From NCBI GenBank assembly GCA_947495985.1, contig CANMBD010000001.1, positions 62,001 to 126,000 on the forward strand: 64,000 nt of DNA, given 5' to 3'. A program made the position numbers and the translations under genes. Numbering within the stretch: the first letter of the stretch is position 1; each line of letters starts with the position of its first letter. This document shows, one piece after another, positions 54,412 through 62,655 of this stretch. The notes under the pieces are model-generated. The model did not search any database. It saw only the letters and a program-made list of their open reading frames with translations, and was not told the origin of the DNA. This DNA comes from an uncultured Sphingomonadaceae bacterium. Lineage in GTDB: Bacteria > Pseudomonadota > Alphaproteobacteria > Sphingomonadales > Sphingomonadaceae.

Positions 54412-54432
54412 AAATAACCTATTTGGTTATTT
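54412..54432. promoter_or_regulatory. Inverted repeat in the endolysin/holin promoter region
   Basis: AAATAACC at 54412-54419 and GGTTATTT at 54425-54432 are exact inverted repeats around five bases, about 35 bases upstream of the endolysin ATG on its strand. It could be an operator that silences the lysis pair, or a regulator site shared with the acyl-CoA dehydrogenase on the other side. Confidence 0.45.
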
Positions 54433-54580
54433 GTAGGAAAGAACAAAAATTAGGCGATGGAATTTAATTGACTGATTAACTTCCATCAGGCCTATTCGGA
54501 TCATTAGTTGGCGCAGTGATTCGTCGGACAACGGGCTGTGTCTAGTCGCCGCCAAAATAACATTTTTAGGAGCTGGTAGA

Positions 54581-55699
54581 TTGAACTTTGATTTCTCTGA
54601 TGATCAGAAATTCCTGCGCGATGAAGCGCGCAAATTTCTTGAGGCCCAGTGCACCAGCGCCCATGTGCGCGCCGTACTGGATGATGACAATGTCAGCCAC
54701 AATGACGAGGTCTGGCAGAAAATAGTCGAAATGGGTTGGCTGGGCGCCGCTATTCCCGAAGAATATGGCGGGCTTGGTCTGGGCATGCTGGAACTATGCG
54801 TCATTGCCGAGGAACTGGGGCGGGTACTGGCTCCGGTGCCATTTGGGTCGTCGGCCTATTTCTTTGCCGAGGCGATCAAGCTGGCGGGAACCGAAGAGCA
54901 GAAGGCGGAGCTATTGCCGAAAGTGGCGGATGGCAGCATTGTCGGATGTCTGGCGACCACCGAGGGCCCCGGAGCACTCTCTGCCGCATCGGTTCAAACT
55001 TCCGCCAAGGATAGTGCGTTGTCCGGTACCAAGGTGCCGGTGACCGATGGCGATGTGGCAACCCATGCCGTTGTGCTCGCGAAAGAAGGCAGCGGTACTG
55101 GCCTTTATGTTGTGGCGCTCGATCAGGACGGGGTTTCTCGTAAATCGCTCAAGACCATCGAGCCCACCCGCAGCCATGCCGAGATTAAATTTGATGGGGC
55201 ATCCGCCGAGCGATTGGGCCATGAAACCGGCAACGGTATGACGGTGCTGGATCAGGTTATGAACCGGGCGGCGGTATTGCTCGCCTTCGAACAATTGGGC
55301 GGCGCGTCGCGTTGTCTGGAAATGGCGACCGAATATGCCAAAGAACGCCATGCCTTTGGTCGGCCCATTGGCGGCAACCAGGCGATCAAGCATAAGCTGG
55401 CCGATATTTACGTGAAAAATGAAGTGGCGCGTTCCAACGCCTATTATGGGGCATGGGCCTTGTCGACCGATGCAGCCGAATTGCCGGAAGCAGCGGCTGC
55501 GGCACGGGTCGCTGCGTCGGAGGCCTTCTGGTTTGCCAGTAAGGAAAATATCCAGACCCATGGCGGCATGGGCTTTACCTGGGAAGTGGATTGCCACCTC
55601 TATTATCGCCGCGCCAAATTATTGGCGGTGCAGGCGGGCAGCCCGGCGGTCTGGAAAGAGAAACTGGTTTCCGCGCTCGAAGCGAAAAACGCGGCTTAG
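54581..55699 (+). CDS. Acyl-CoA dehydrogenase, first subunit of a tandem pair
   Basis: A 372-residue flavin acyl-CoA dehydrogenase. N-terminal helices (FSDDQKFLRDEARKF), AIPEEYGGLGLGMLE, the beta domain and the C-terminal ERHAFGRPIGGNQAIKHKLADIY and HGGMGFTWEVDCHLYYRRA segments are present. Unlike its partner, it lacks the usual GTDEI near the end, as found in the smaller subunits of heteromeric steroid/side-chain dehydrogenases. It starts with TTG after AGGAG. Twenty-eight bases before the second subunit. Confidence 0.88.
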   Translation: MNFDFSDDQKFLRDEARKFLEAQCTSAHVRAVLDDDNVSHNDEVWQKIVEMGWLGAAIPEEYGGLGLGMLELCVIAEELGRVLAPVPFGSSAYFFAEAIKLAGTEEQKAELLPKVADGSIVGCLATTEGPGALSAASVQTSAKDSALSGTKVPVTDGDVATHAVVLAKEGSGTGLYVVALDQDGVSRKSLKTIEPTRSHAEIKFDGASAERLGHETGNGMTVLDQVMNRAAVLLAFEQLGGASRCLEMATEYAKERHAFGRPIGGNQAIKHKLADIYVKNEVARSNAYYGAWALSTDAAELPEAAAAARVAASEAFWFASKENIQTHGGMGFTWEVDCHLYYRRAKLLAVQAGSPAVWKEKLVSALEAKNAA

Positions 55700-55727
55700 T
55701 AGATAATATTCCGAGAAGGACGAGACG

Positions 55728-56921
55728 ATGGATTTTACAGATACAACAGAAGAAGCGGCATTCCGGGCCGAGGCCAATGCTTTCCTGAGCCAGCATCTTG
55801 AACCCAAAAAAGCAGCCGCGATCCGTTCCGGCCGGCGCGACGATTATCTGAAGCGGGCCAAGGATTGGCAGAAGGTGAAAGCCGAGAACCAATTTGCGCA
55901 AATCACCTGGCCCAAGGAAATTGGCGGCCGTGGCGGATCGCCGATGCAGCAGGTTATCTGGAATCAGGAAGAATCCAAATTTGATGCGCCGATTGGGCCC
56001 TTTGCCATTGGCCTTGGTATGTGCGTCCCAACCGTCATCGCCTTTGGTTCCGACGAACATAAACAGCGCTATGTTCAAAAGGCGTTGTTCGGCGAGGAAA
56101 TCTGGTGCCAGCTTTTCTCTGAACCGGCGGCCGGATCCGACGTCGCTGGCCTGAAGACCAAAGCGGTCAAGGATGGCGATGATTGGGTGATTAATGGCCA
56201 GAAGGTCTGGACCTCCGGCGCCCATTATTCCGACTATGGCATCTTGCTGGTACGGACCGACCCAGATGTGCCCAAGCATAAAGGCCTGACCATGTTCATC
56301 GTCGACATGAAACAAGAAGGTGTCGATGTACGCCCGATCCATCAGGCATCGGGTGGCAGCGAATTTAACGAGGTTTACTTCACTGACGTTCGTATTCCCG
56401 ATGCTGACCGGCTGGGCGAACCGGGCATGGGCTGGAAAGTGGCCTTGGTCACGCTAATGAACGAGCGGTTGGCTGTGGGCGGCTCTCCGGGACCGGATTG
56501 GGCCGAAATTATGGACTATGCCCGGTCATCCGGATCGATGAGTGATCAGGCGTTCCGTGCGAAATTGGCGGACTGGTATGTCGCTGCGCAGGGGTACAAG
56601 CTGACCAAATTCCGTACCCAGACCGCCTTGTCCAAAGGCGAAACCCCGGGGCCGGAAAATTCGATCGGCAAGGTGATCACCGCCAATCATTTGCAAGACA
56701 TCTGCAACAGCGCGATCGAGATGCAGGATCATTACGGGATTATCTCCGACAAGGATCATGCACCGGCGGATGCGATTTTTCAGGAAAGTTTCATGTGGGC
56801 GCCGGGTCTGCGGATTGCCGGCGGCACGGACGAGATCCTGAAAAATATCATCGCGGAACGTGTCCTCGGTCTGCCGCAGGATGTGCGGGTCGATAAGGAC
56901 AAGCCTTTTTCTGCTTTTTAA
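55728..56921 (+). CDS. Acyl-CoA dehydrogenase, second subunit of a tandem pair
   Basis: A 397-residue acyl-CoA dehydrogenase. LFSEPAAGSDVAGLKTKA and WVINGQKVWTSGAHYSDYG are the FAD/substrate strand motifs, and RIAGGTDEILKNIIAERVLGLP is the C-terminal signature. Together with the preceding gene it would form a heterotetrameric FAD enzyme, used for bulky acyl-CoAs such as steroid side chains in related bacteria. GAGAAGGACGAGACG precedes the ATG. Convergent, by four bases, with the LLM gene. Confidence 0.9.
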   Translation: MDFTDTTEEAAFRAEANAFLSQHLEPKKAAAIRSGRRDDYLKRAKDWQKVKAENQFAQITWPKEIGGRGGSPMQQVIWNQEESKFDAPIGPFAIGLGMCVPTVIAFGSDEHKQRYVQKALFGEEIWCQLFSEPAAGSDVAGLKTKAVKDGDDWVINGQKVWTSGAHYSDYGILLVRTDPDVPKHKGLTMFIVDMKQEGVDVRPIHQASGGSEFNEVYFTDVRIPDADRLGEPGMGWKVALVTLMNERLAVGGSPGPDWAEIMDYARSSGSMSDQAFRAKLADWYVAAQGYKLTKFRTQTALSKGETPGPENSIGKVITANHLQDICNSAIEMQDHYGIISDKDHAPADAIFQESFMWAPGLRIAGGTDEILKNIIAERVLGLPQDVRVDKDKPFSAF

Positions 56922-57919
56922 GCGGCGATCAGGTCTCGGACTTCGGCGGCTAGGCCATAAGATTTTTCGCGCGCGGCTTGATCGAAGATCGAGCCGCAGA
57001 CGATTAGCTCATCCGCCTGTGTGCGGTCGAGAAAGGCGCGGACACCGTTCAACACAGCATCAGGTGCCCCAACGGCGCTGCCCTGCATGATCTGGGCGAG
57101 CATGGATTGCGCTTGCGGTGGCAGGCTCTCTCGATAACCCTCCACTGGCGGCGGTAATTTGCCCGGATTGCCAGTTCTCAACGCGACGAAGCTCTGCATC
57201 ATTGAGGTGGCGAGATGCTCGGCTTCGTCATCAGTGTCGGCGGCAAAGATATTGAAACCGCACATCGCATAAGGCTCCGACAATTGCGCTGACGGTTTGA
57301 AATCGCGGCGGTAAATGGCCAAAGCTTCGTCGAGTGCTTGCGGCGCAAAATGCGAAGCAAAGGCATAGGGCAGGCCGAGGGCGGCAGCGAGCTGCGCACC
57401 GAACAGGCTGCTGCCCAATATATAAAGCGGGATTTTCGCGCCTGCACCGGGTGTCGCTTGAATGCCGAGTGCCGGGTCGCCTTCAAGCAGCGCTTGGAGT
57501 TCGACGACGTCGCGCGGAAATTGGTTGGGATCGCTGTTCAGGTTGCGTCGCAATGCCTGCGCCACCCGCTGGTCGGAACCCGGTGCCCGGCCTAGTCCTA
57601 GATCAACCCGGCCGGGGAAAAGCGCTTCCAAGGTCCCGAATTGCTCGGCAATCACCATCGGCGCATGATTGGGCAGCATGATCCCGCCGGCGCCGATGCG
57701 GATAGTCTTCGTACCTGCGCCAATATGGGAGAGTGCAACGGAAGTCGCCGCGCTCGCAATCCCGGCCATGCCATGATGTTCGGCCATCCAGAAGCGTTCA
57801 AAGCCAAGCGCTTCACCATGCTGTGCCAGTGCAAGCGAGCGATCCAGTGCGGTTTTGACGTCGGCCCCTTGCGGCACCGGCGACAGATCAAGAATGGAAA
57901 ATTTCACGGGCTTACTCAT
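56918..57919 (-). CDS. LLM-class flavin-dependent oxidoreductase
   Basis: A 333-residue bacterial-luciferase-like protein. It begins FSILDLSPVPQG, then FWMAEHHGM, IRIGAGGIMLPNHAP, EQFGTLEALFPGRVDLGLGRAPG: the alkanal-monooxygenase-like class of single-component LLM proteins. It should use FMNH2 supplied by a separate reductase. Three bases from the end of gspN, so last gene of that operon. Substrate unknown. Confidence 0.87.
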   Translation of the reverse strand: MSKPVKFSILDLSPVPQGADVKTALDRSLALAQHGEALGFERFWMAEHHGMAGIASAATSVALSHIGAGTKTIRIGAGGIMLPNHAPMVIAEQFGTLEALFPGRVDLGLGRAPGSDQRVAQALRRNLNSDPNQFPRDVVELQALLEGDPALGIQATPGAGAKIPLYILGSSLFGAQLAAALGLPYAFASHFAPQALDEALAIYRRDFKPSAQLSEPYAMCGFNIFAADTDDEAEHLATSMMQSFVALRTGNPGKLPPPVEGYRESLPPQAQSMLAQIMQGSAVGAPDAVLNGVRAFLDRTQADELIVCGSIFDQAAREKSYGLAAEVRDLIAA

Positions 57920-57922
57920 GAT

Positions 57923-58660
57923 CTACCTCTTTTGCCCCAGCTGTCCGGCCACTTTAATCGCATAGCCGCTTGGGACTTTTCGAAAACCCAGCGTCGGCAG
58001 CAGCAATGTCCAAGCACGGTCATTCCCATTTAGGAATAGTCGCGCGGTATAAAAGCCGTTGCCCTCCAGTTTCATCGTCAATTCTTCCATGCCCGATCCG
58101 CTGGTCAGTGGCAGAACGAGCACGCCGTCTTCGCACATGGCATTGCCGAGCAGACCCTGTTTGAGGTCGAGCCCCGGAATATTGGCATCGAGCGATAGCC
58201 GCACCTTGCCGCTGGCCGACTGACAACGGCCACCGGCAAAGGCGACGCTGATATTGTCCAGCGAGATATCGGAAGCGGGCAGGGGCGCGAGTGTCTCTCC
58301 GACGCGTAAGATCGTCGTGGCATTTTCCACCAGCAGCGCAGAACCCTGTTTCCCGATCGTGGCCGTGAGCCCGCTGTCTCCGGCACTGGCAGGGCGTTCC
58401 AGATCCAGTTTTATCTTGCCGGTAAGCAGGGGGAAAAATTGCACGCCTGCATCCAGATCACCCAACGCAAGAGGACCGAGCTGTGCCTGTTCGATCCGGC
58501 CGTTCCAGATGCTGCCACTAATCTCCCGCGCAGAAAATTTCGACCCTTCCAATCCCGCCATGCTGACTGCGAGCTTCAATGGCATGAAGACGAGAGCCAA
58601 TAGAATCAGCCCGATTACAATTAAAATATAGATCAAAGCGCGCGGCACCTGTTTTCCCAT
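57923..58660 (-). CDS. gspN: Type II secretion system protein GspN
   Basis: A 245-residue GspN: one N-terminal membrane helix (about residues 8-30, LIYILIVIGLILLALVF) and a periplasmic beta-rich domain with GSIWNGRIEQAQLGPLALGDLD, a conserved pair of Cys and the C-terminal LNGNDRAWTLLLPTLGF. It usually follows gspM, but here it sits about 41 kb from gspC-M between a thioredoxin-like gene (17 bases) and an LLM gene (3 bases). GspN is accessory in many systems. Confidence 0.88.
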   Translation of the reverse strand: MGKQVPRALIYILIVIGLILLALVFMPLKLAVSMAGLEGSKFSAREISGSIWNGRIEQAQLGPLALGDLDAGVQFFPLLTGKIKLDLERPASAGDSGLTATIGKQGSALLVENATTILRVGETLAPLPASDISLDNISVAFAGGRCQSASGKVRLSLDANIPGLDLKQGLLGNAMCEDGVLVLPLTSGSGMEELTMKLEGNGFYTARLFLNGNDRAWTLLLPTLGFRKVPSGYAIKVAGQLGQKR

Positions 58661-58677
58661 TTATCTCTGATTCACTA

Positions 58678-59166
58678 TCACAGTTCAGGCGTAAACTGAT
58701 CAAAATAAGAGAAGGTTTCCTCTTCACTACGGCTAGCAGCGTTTCGCCAAGTCGGGGCGGATTTGGGATTGAGCAAAGCGCCGCGCGGGGACAGGACCAG
58801 CACGGTTGGTGTGCCCTTGATCTTTTTAATGCCAAATCGCTGGGCAATGTCGACATTGCGATCCCGATGACCGACATCGACATAAACGACTTCATATTTG
58901 GTTTTCAGCATTTCGGCGAAGCGCGGTTTTTCAAACCATCCGGCAAGCCCGCGGCTATCGTGGCACCAGTTTGCGCCCATCACCAATATTACACGTTTGT
59001 CCGCCGCCACAGCGCGGGCCAGAGCGGCATCGACATCTTGTGATGCCTTGGCATTCTTTTTGTAAGGCTTCGCCTCGGGATGCTCGGCCGCCGCATTGGT
59101 ATCGGGCGCAGCAAGAACGGGCGCCGCTAGCGATAGTCCCACAGCAAGGAAAAAATGTCTCAACAT
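58678..59166 (-). CDS. Thioredoxin-like exported protein with a single active-site Cys
   Basis: A 162-residue protein: signal peptide (MLRHFFLAVGLSLAAPVLA), a helical segment and a thioredoxin fold with GANWCHDSRG as active site, where the second Cys of CxxC is Ser, and the cis-Pro in KGTPTVLVL. It might act as a monothiol reductase or in disulfide handling. The ATG at 59166 is chosen; a GTG at 59175 overlaps the upstream gene end. Part of the flavoprotein-thioredoxin-gspN-LLM run. Confidence 0.8.
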   Translation of the reverse strand: MLRHFFLAVGLSLAAPVLAAPDTNAAAEHPEAKPYKKNAKASQDVDAALARAVAADKRVILVMGANWCHDSRGLAGWFEKPRFAEMLKTKYEVVYVDVGHRDRNVDIAQRFGIKKIKGTPTVLVLSPRGALLNPKSAPTWRNAASRSEEETFSYFDQFTPEL

Positions 59167-59167
59167 C

Positions 59168-60577
59168 TTATCCACCCGCCTGTGCGATCAGTTTCGGCAG
59201 GTTGCCCATCGCAGCCATGGCATTGGTCCTGAACTCGCCCAGTATCGCCATTTTTTCATCATCATCGGGGGACACGCCGAAAATCATTTTGCCGAAACCG
59301 TCGAGCCGGCTCTGGGTAATCCATTTGTTGACGACCTTGTCTTGCGACCATTGAAACTGGTTCATCATATTGACCATCGTCGCGGCGGGATATGTGTCAA
59401 TGCCATCGGGCAGGGGGATGGGTTGTCCCAATCGGTTTTTGGTCTCGTCATCATCATAAGTGACTTCGAGAAAAGCAGATAGCGCAGCGCTGAAGGCCGG
59501 TTGCGGGACCCGGATCATCTGCAATGTGATGAGGCCGTCCTGAAATTGCGGCACCACCGGGCGGCGTTCGACGGCGGTTGCGGTGCAGTCGATATAGAGC
59601 GTCTCCGCCGGCATCGGATAGTCGCCCTCTTTCAGATGCATACCGCCCTGATCGATGGTCTCGACATGACCCATGCGGACGACATTCTTAATCTGCCGCA
59701 GGATATCGACTTCGCCTTGGGAGATTGTTGCATAGTGGAACATGCTTGGCTTGGCATCCGGATCAATCCGCAGCATTACGCCGCAGGCCTCCAGGCGTAG
59801 GAACAGATCGTCGGCGGTTTCCGCCGCCGCCAGTGCCGCCATTAAGTCTCTTTGGCCGCCAATAGTCTCGTGGAAAAATTCCTGACCGGGCTGGGTATGG
59901 TTTCGATTGAGCAACCAGCTATCACGCGGACAGACCCAGACGATATCATCCGCATGTGCGCCCGAGCGTAGCAACCAGACGCCGACATCCATCGCGGTCT
60001 TGCCTGCGCCGAGGATGACGAATTTCTTCGGTCTTGGTCCGGTGCCTTGCCAAAGCTGAGGCAAGCCGTTGGGCGGGATCATCTGGACGCCTTCGCCCAC
60101 TTCAAATTTTGGCGTGTGGGTGGAGGGCACGGTGGTACCATAATAGGTGGCATCCACGGTCTTCTTGCGGATTTTAATCTCGCTTTCCTGACCCGAAAGC
60201 AGAGACACAAATTTGCCGTCGCCGATATAGTCACACATCGGATGATAGCTGACCCGGCCACTCGGTATGAAGCGCTGGTGCATCACCTTTTCGAAATAGC
60301 TGTTGACCTCGGCACCGGTGGAAAGCTCATAATAGCCTTTGTTCAAGCCGGTTGTGTCAATCTCCCCGCTGCCCAGTTCCGTCGAGTTCACACCATAAAA
60401 GGCAGATGGTTGGTGCAGCGAGACAAACGGGTAGGCGTCATTCCAATGTCCGCCAGGTTTGCCATGGCGATCAACAATGGTGATATGCGCGTCGCTTTCT
60501 TCAAGTAAGGTATCGGCAAAAGCCATACCAACGGCACCGCTGCCGATAATCAGATAATCCGTTTCGGCCTGCGCCAT
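59168..60577 (-). CDS. FAD/NAD(P)-dependent oxidoreductase, monooxygenase-like
   Basis: A 469-residue two-dinucleotide-fold flavoprotein. The FAD motif GSGAVG lies at residues 12-17 and a second Rossmann motif, GAGKTAMD, near residue 190, a layout typical of flavin-containing/Baeyer-Villiger-type monooxygenases, although the BVMO fingerprint is not clear. GGHWNDAYPFVSLHQP and NRNHTQPG are other conserved pieces. First gene of the operon with the thioredoxin-like protein and gspN. Substrate unknown. Confidence 0.82.
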   Translation of the reverse strand: MAQAETDYLIIGSGAVGMAFADTLLEESDAHITIVDRHGKPGGHWNDAYPFVSLHQPSAFYGVNSTELGSGEIDTTGLNKGYYELSTGAEVNSYFEKVMHQRFIPSGRVSYHPMCDYIGDGKFVSLLSGQESEIKIRKKTVDATYYGTTVPSTHTPKFEVGEGVQMIPPNGLPQLWQGTGPRPKKFVILGAGKTAMDVGVWLLRSGAHADDIVWVCPRDSWLLNRNHTQPGQEFFHETIGGQRDLMAALAAAETADDLFLRLEACGVMLRIDPDAKPSMFHYATISQGEVDILRQIKNVVRMGHVETIDQGGMHLKEGDYPMPAETLYIDCTATAVERRPVVPQFQDGLITLQMIRVPQPAFSAALSAFLEVTYDDDETKNRLGQPIPLPDGIDTYPAATMVNMMNQFQWSQDKVVNKWITQSRLDGFGKMIFGVSPDDDEKMAILGEFRTNAMAAMGNLPKLIAQAGG

Positions 60578-60636
60578 ATGAAAGTCCCTTCGCTGGATTC
60601 ATCCAATTTCTTAGGGACTAAAGAGCAGGAGGGCAA

Positions 60637-61563
60637 TCAAACTTCCAGCGGCGTGAGGGAACATGCGGTCGTGAGGCCAAGACCGCGCTTCATGGCCGGA
60701 TAGGCCCTGACCATCGCCGCAGCCATGGCAAGCTCCCGCCGGACGCCGCGCCCGAACTGCTGTTCGATGCGTAGCCCCAACTCATCCGCCTCCGCAGATT
60801 GCCGCGCAATGGCCTGACCGAAATCAAAAGCCAGCTTGTTGTCGCCGGACAGCTTGCCGGTCAGCATGGCGTTGACCTCATCTCTCGGCAATCCTTCCGC
60901 CAATGCCCCTTGCGCAGCGGTAATTGCGCAGGGTCCGCAATCCTCAACCAGAACCGCACCAATCCGAGTGGCGGATAACAGGTCTGCACTCGCTTCATAA
61001 CGGTGATTGCTTGCGGGCATGAAATGCTTGAACTTCTCAAGCATGTGTCCGGGCGCACTGGCGACCTCGTGGATATAGGCGCTTTCGCCGGGGGACATCC
61101 GATCTACCATCGCCAAAAAGAGACGGTCGGGCACGCCTGCTGGCACGATGCGCTGACGAAAGAATAGAATAGCGACTGCGATCAACACGAGCAGCGGCGG
61201 ACCCAGTACACCGGGAGCGTCGGCCCAGAAAACCGCGGGCGAACAGATGCCGACTGACACCTCGTATATATGCAATAATCCGTGCAAGGAAAGCCACAGA
61301 CCGCCAGCCAATGCGGCCATCCAGCGCATATGGAGGCTGGCGCTGGCATAGAGCAGAATGATTCCGCAAGTTGCATAGGCAATCCCGATATCACGAATAA
61401 AATGCTTATTGGGCGGACCAGTGGTGATGACGGTGGGGATCGCGGTGTACCAGTCGAGCGGACTGATGATCATGAACATCCCAAAAAACAGTGCGAATAT
61501 TCCAACAGCGAGGATCAGCAGCTGCGTCAGCCTGTCGAGAAAGTCGGGTTTTCCGGTTTGCAT
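60637..61563 (-). CDS. Fusion of a four-helix (DoxX-like) membrane domain with an AhpD-like domain
   Basis: A 308-residue protein. Residues 14-136 hold four hydrophobic segments (for example LLILAVGIFALFFGMF, IAYATCGIILLYA, AALAGGLWLSLHGLLHIY, LLVLIAVAILFF). Residues about 185-300 resemble AhpD/carboxymuconolactone decarboxylase, with the redox EDCGPC (Cys209, Cys212) and following helix. It could be a membrane-linked thiol peroxidase-type enzyme. Divergent from the Rrf2 gene with an array of matching half-sites between them, so very likely regulated by it. I do not know this fusion as a named family. Confidence 0.78.
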   Translation of the reverse strand: MQTGKPDFLDRLTQLLILAVGIFALFFGMFMIISPLDWYTAIPTVITTGPPNKHFIRDIGIAYATCGIILLYASASLHMRWMAALAGGLWLSLHGLLHIYEVSVGICSPAVFWADAPGVLGPPLLVLIAVAILFFRQRIVPAGVPDRLFLAMVDRMSPGESAYIHEVASAPGHMLEKFKHFMPASNHRYEASADLLSATRIGAVLVEDCGPCAITAAQGALAEGLPRDEVNAMLTGKLSGDNKLAFDFGQAIARQSAEADELGLRIEQQFGRGVRRELAMAAAMVRAYPAMKRGLGLTTACSLTPLEV

Positions 61564-61574
61564 GACAAATTCCC

Positions 61575-61684
61575 TATCTGAGTATTTTTAATTCAGACAA
61601 TAGATATCCGAATAATAAATATTGTCAATATTACGTCAGGAAATTGCCGCAGCGATGTTATTCGGATATGAAATATCGGAATAT
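61575..61684. promoter_or_regulatory. Four TATCCGAATA-type half-sites in the divergent region: candidate Rrf2 operator array
   Basis: TATCTGAGTA at 61575, ATATCCGAATAA at 61604-61615, its exact reverse complement TTATTCGGATAT at 61658-61669, and ATATCGGAATAT at 61673-61684. They cover the whole gap between the AhpD fusion and the Rrf2 gene. The 12-base perfect inverted pair 42 bases apart could support looping or two dimers. Confidence 0.7.
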
Positions 61685-61704
61685 GAGAAGAAAACAGGTA
61701 GAAG

Positions 61705-62214
61705 ATGCAGATTTCCAAGGGTGTTGAATGGGCGGCACACGCCGCCGCGTTGCTGAACGGCCTTCCCGCTGGTCGCGGTCTGAAGGCGGAAGCTTTGGCC
61801 CGCTATCATGGAGTGCCAGCGCCCTATATGGCGAAGCAGCTACAAGCCTTAAGCAAAGCAGGGATCACGCAAACATCACGCGGCGCACATGGCGGTTACC
61901 GTCTCGCCAAACCAGCGGACGAGATTACGCTTTGGGATATTACCGCAGCGGTTGATGGTCCGGGCCCGGCATTCCGGTGCACCGAAATTCGCCAAAACGG
62001 TCCCTGCGGGCTAAAACCCGAAGATTGTAAACGACCCTGTCAGATCGCCGCTGCCTTTGCTTCTGCAGAGCAGGCTTTTCGAGACAGTTTGGCAGCGGTC
62101 TCTTTGGCCGATCTGGCAGGGCAGGTTGTCAGGGATTCCGAACCAGACCATCTGCTCGCCATGATGAACTGGCTGAGCGCGGAGGCGGACCCGCTTAGCG
62201 AGAAAAGCGCCTAG
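61705..62214 (+). CDS. Rrf2-family transcriptional regulator with four candidate cluster cysteines
   Basis: A 169-residue Rrf2-type winged-helix regulator: AAHAAALLNGLPAGRGLKAEALARYHGVPAPYMAKQLQAL (in parts) is the helix-turn-helix, and RGAHGGYRLAKP is the wing. Cys92, Cys101, Cys108 and Cys112 (RCTEIRQNGPCG...EDCKRPC) occur where NsrR and IscR keep the cysteines that bind an iron-sulfur cluster. It probably senses redox stress, NO or iron. It controls the divergent AhpD fusion and itself, on operator evidence. Confidence 0.88.
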   Translation: MQISKGVEWAAHAAALLNGLPAGRGLKAEALARYHGVPAPYMAKQLQALSKAGITQTSRGAHGGYRLAKPADEITLWDITAAVDGPGPAFRCTEIRQNGPCGLKPEDCKRPCQIAAAFASAEQAFRDSLAAVSLADLAGQVVRDSEPDHLLAMMNWLSAEADPLSEKSA

Positions 62215-62218
62215 CCAG

Positions 62219-62512
62219 TCACATAAGCTTGGTCATCGTCTCAAACCGCAAAGGCTCGGCCAGCCAATGGTCATAATTGTCCATCACCGCCTTGGTATAT
62301 GGCTTGCCATGATGCTCTTTCAGGGCCGCTTCATCCTGCCATTCTTCATAGAGGAAGATGTGGCCATCATCGGGATTGGACAGCACTGTAAACTGAATAC
62401 ATCCCGGTTCTGCGCGAGTTTCCTCAACAATGGCGAGGATAGCATTTTGCGCGTCGGCATGGTGTTCGGATTTTGGGGTGATTTTGGCGAAGCCGAATAG
62501 GGTTTTCGTCAT
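62219..62512 (-). CDS. ABM-domain protein (putative quinol monooxygenase)
   Basis: A 97-residue antibiotic-biosynthesis-monooxygenase (ABM) domain: VEETRAEPGCIQFTVLSNPDD, FLYEEWQDEAALKEHHGKPY. Such small ferredoxin-like dimers oxidise quinols or handle aldehydes without cofactors. It ends four bases after the Rrf2 gene on the other strand. Redox context agrees with the neighbours. Confidence 0.87.
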   Translation of the reverse strand: MTKTLFGFAKITPKSEHHADAQNAILAIVEETRAEPGCIQFTVLSNPDDGHIFLYEEWQDEAALKEHHGKPYTKAVMDNYDHWLAEPLRFETMTKLM

Positions 62513-62655
62513 AGGTTCCAGACTTAATATTTGATTGGCCCCCTGCGTCGGTCATTTTCAACCCCTTCGCGTATCGTTGCAAGCCAAAAAATCACTTGAA
62601 CCGGAAGCAAATAATAATATGTTATATCATATCATTTATTATGAGGAAGGTAGCT

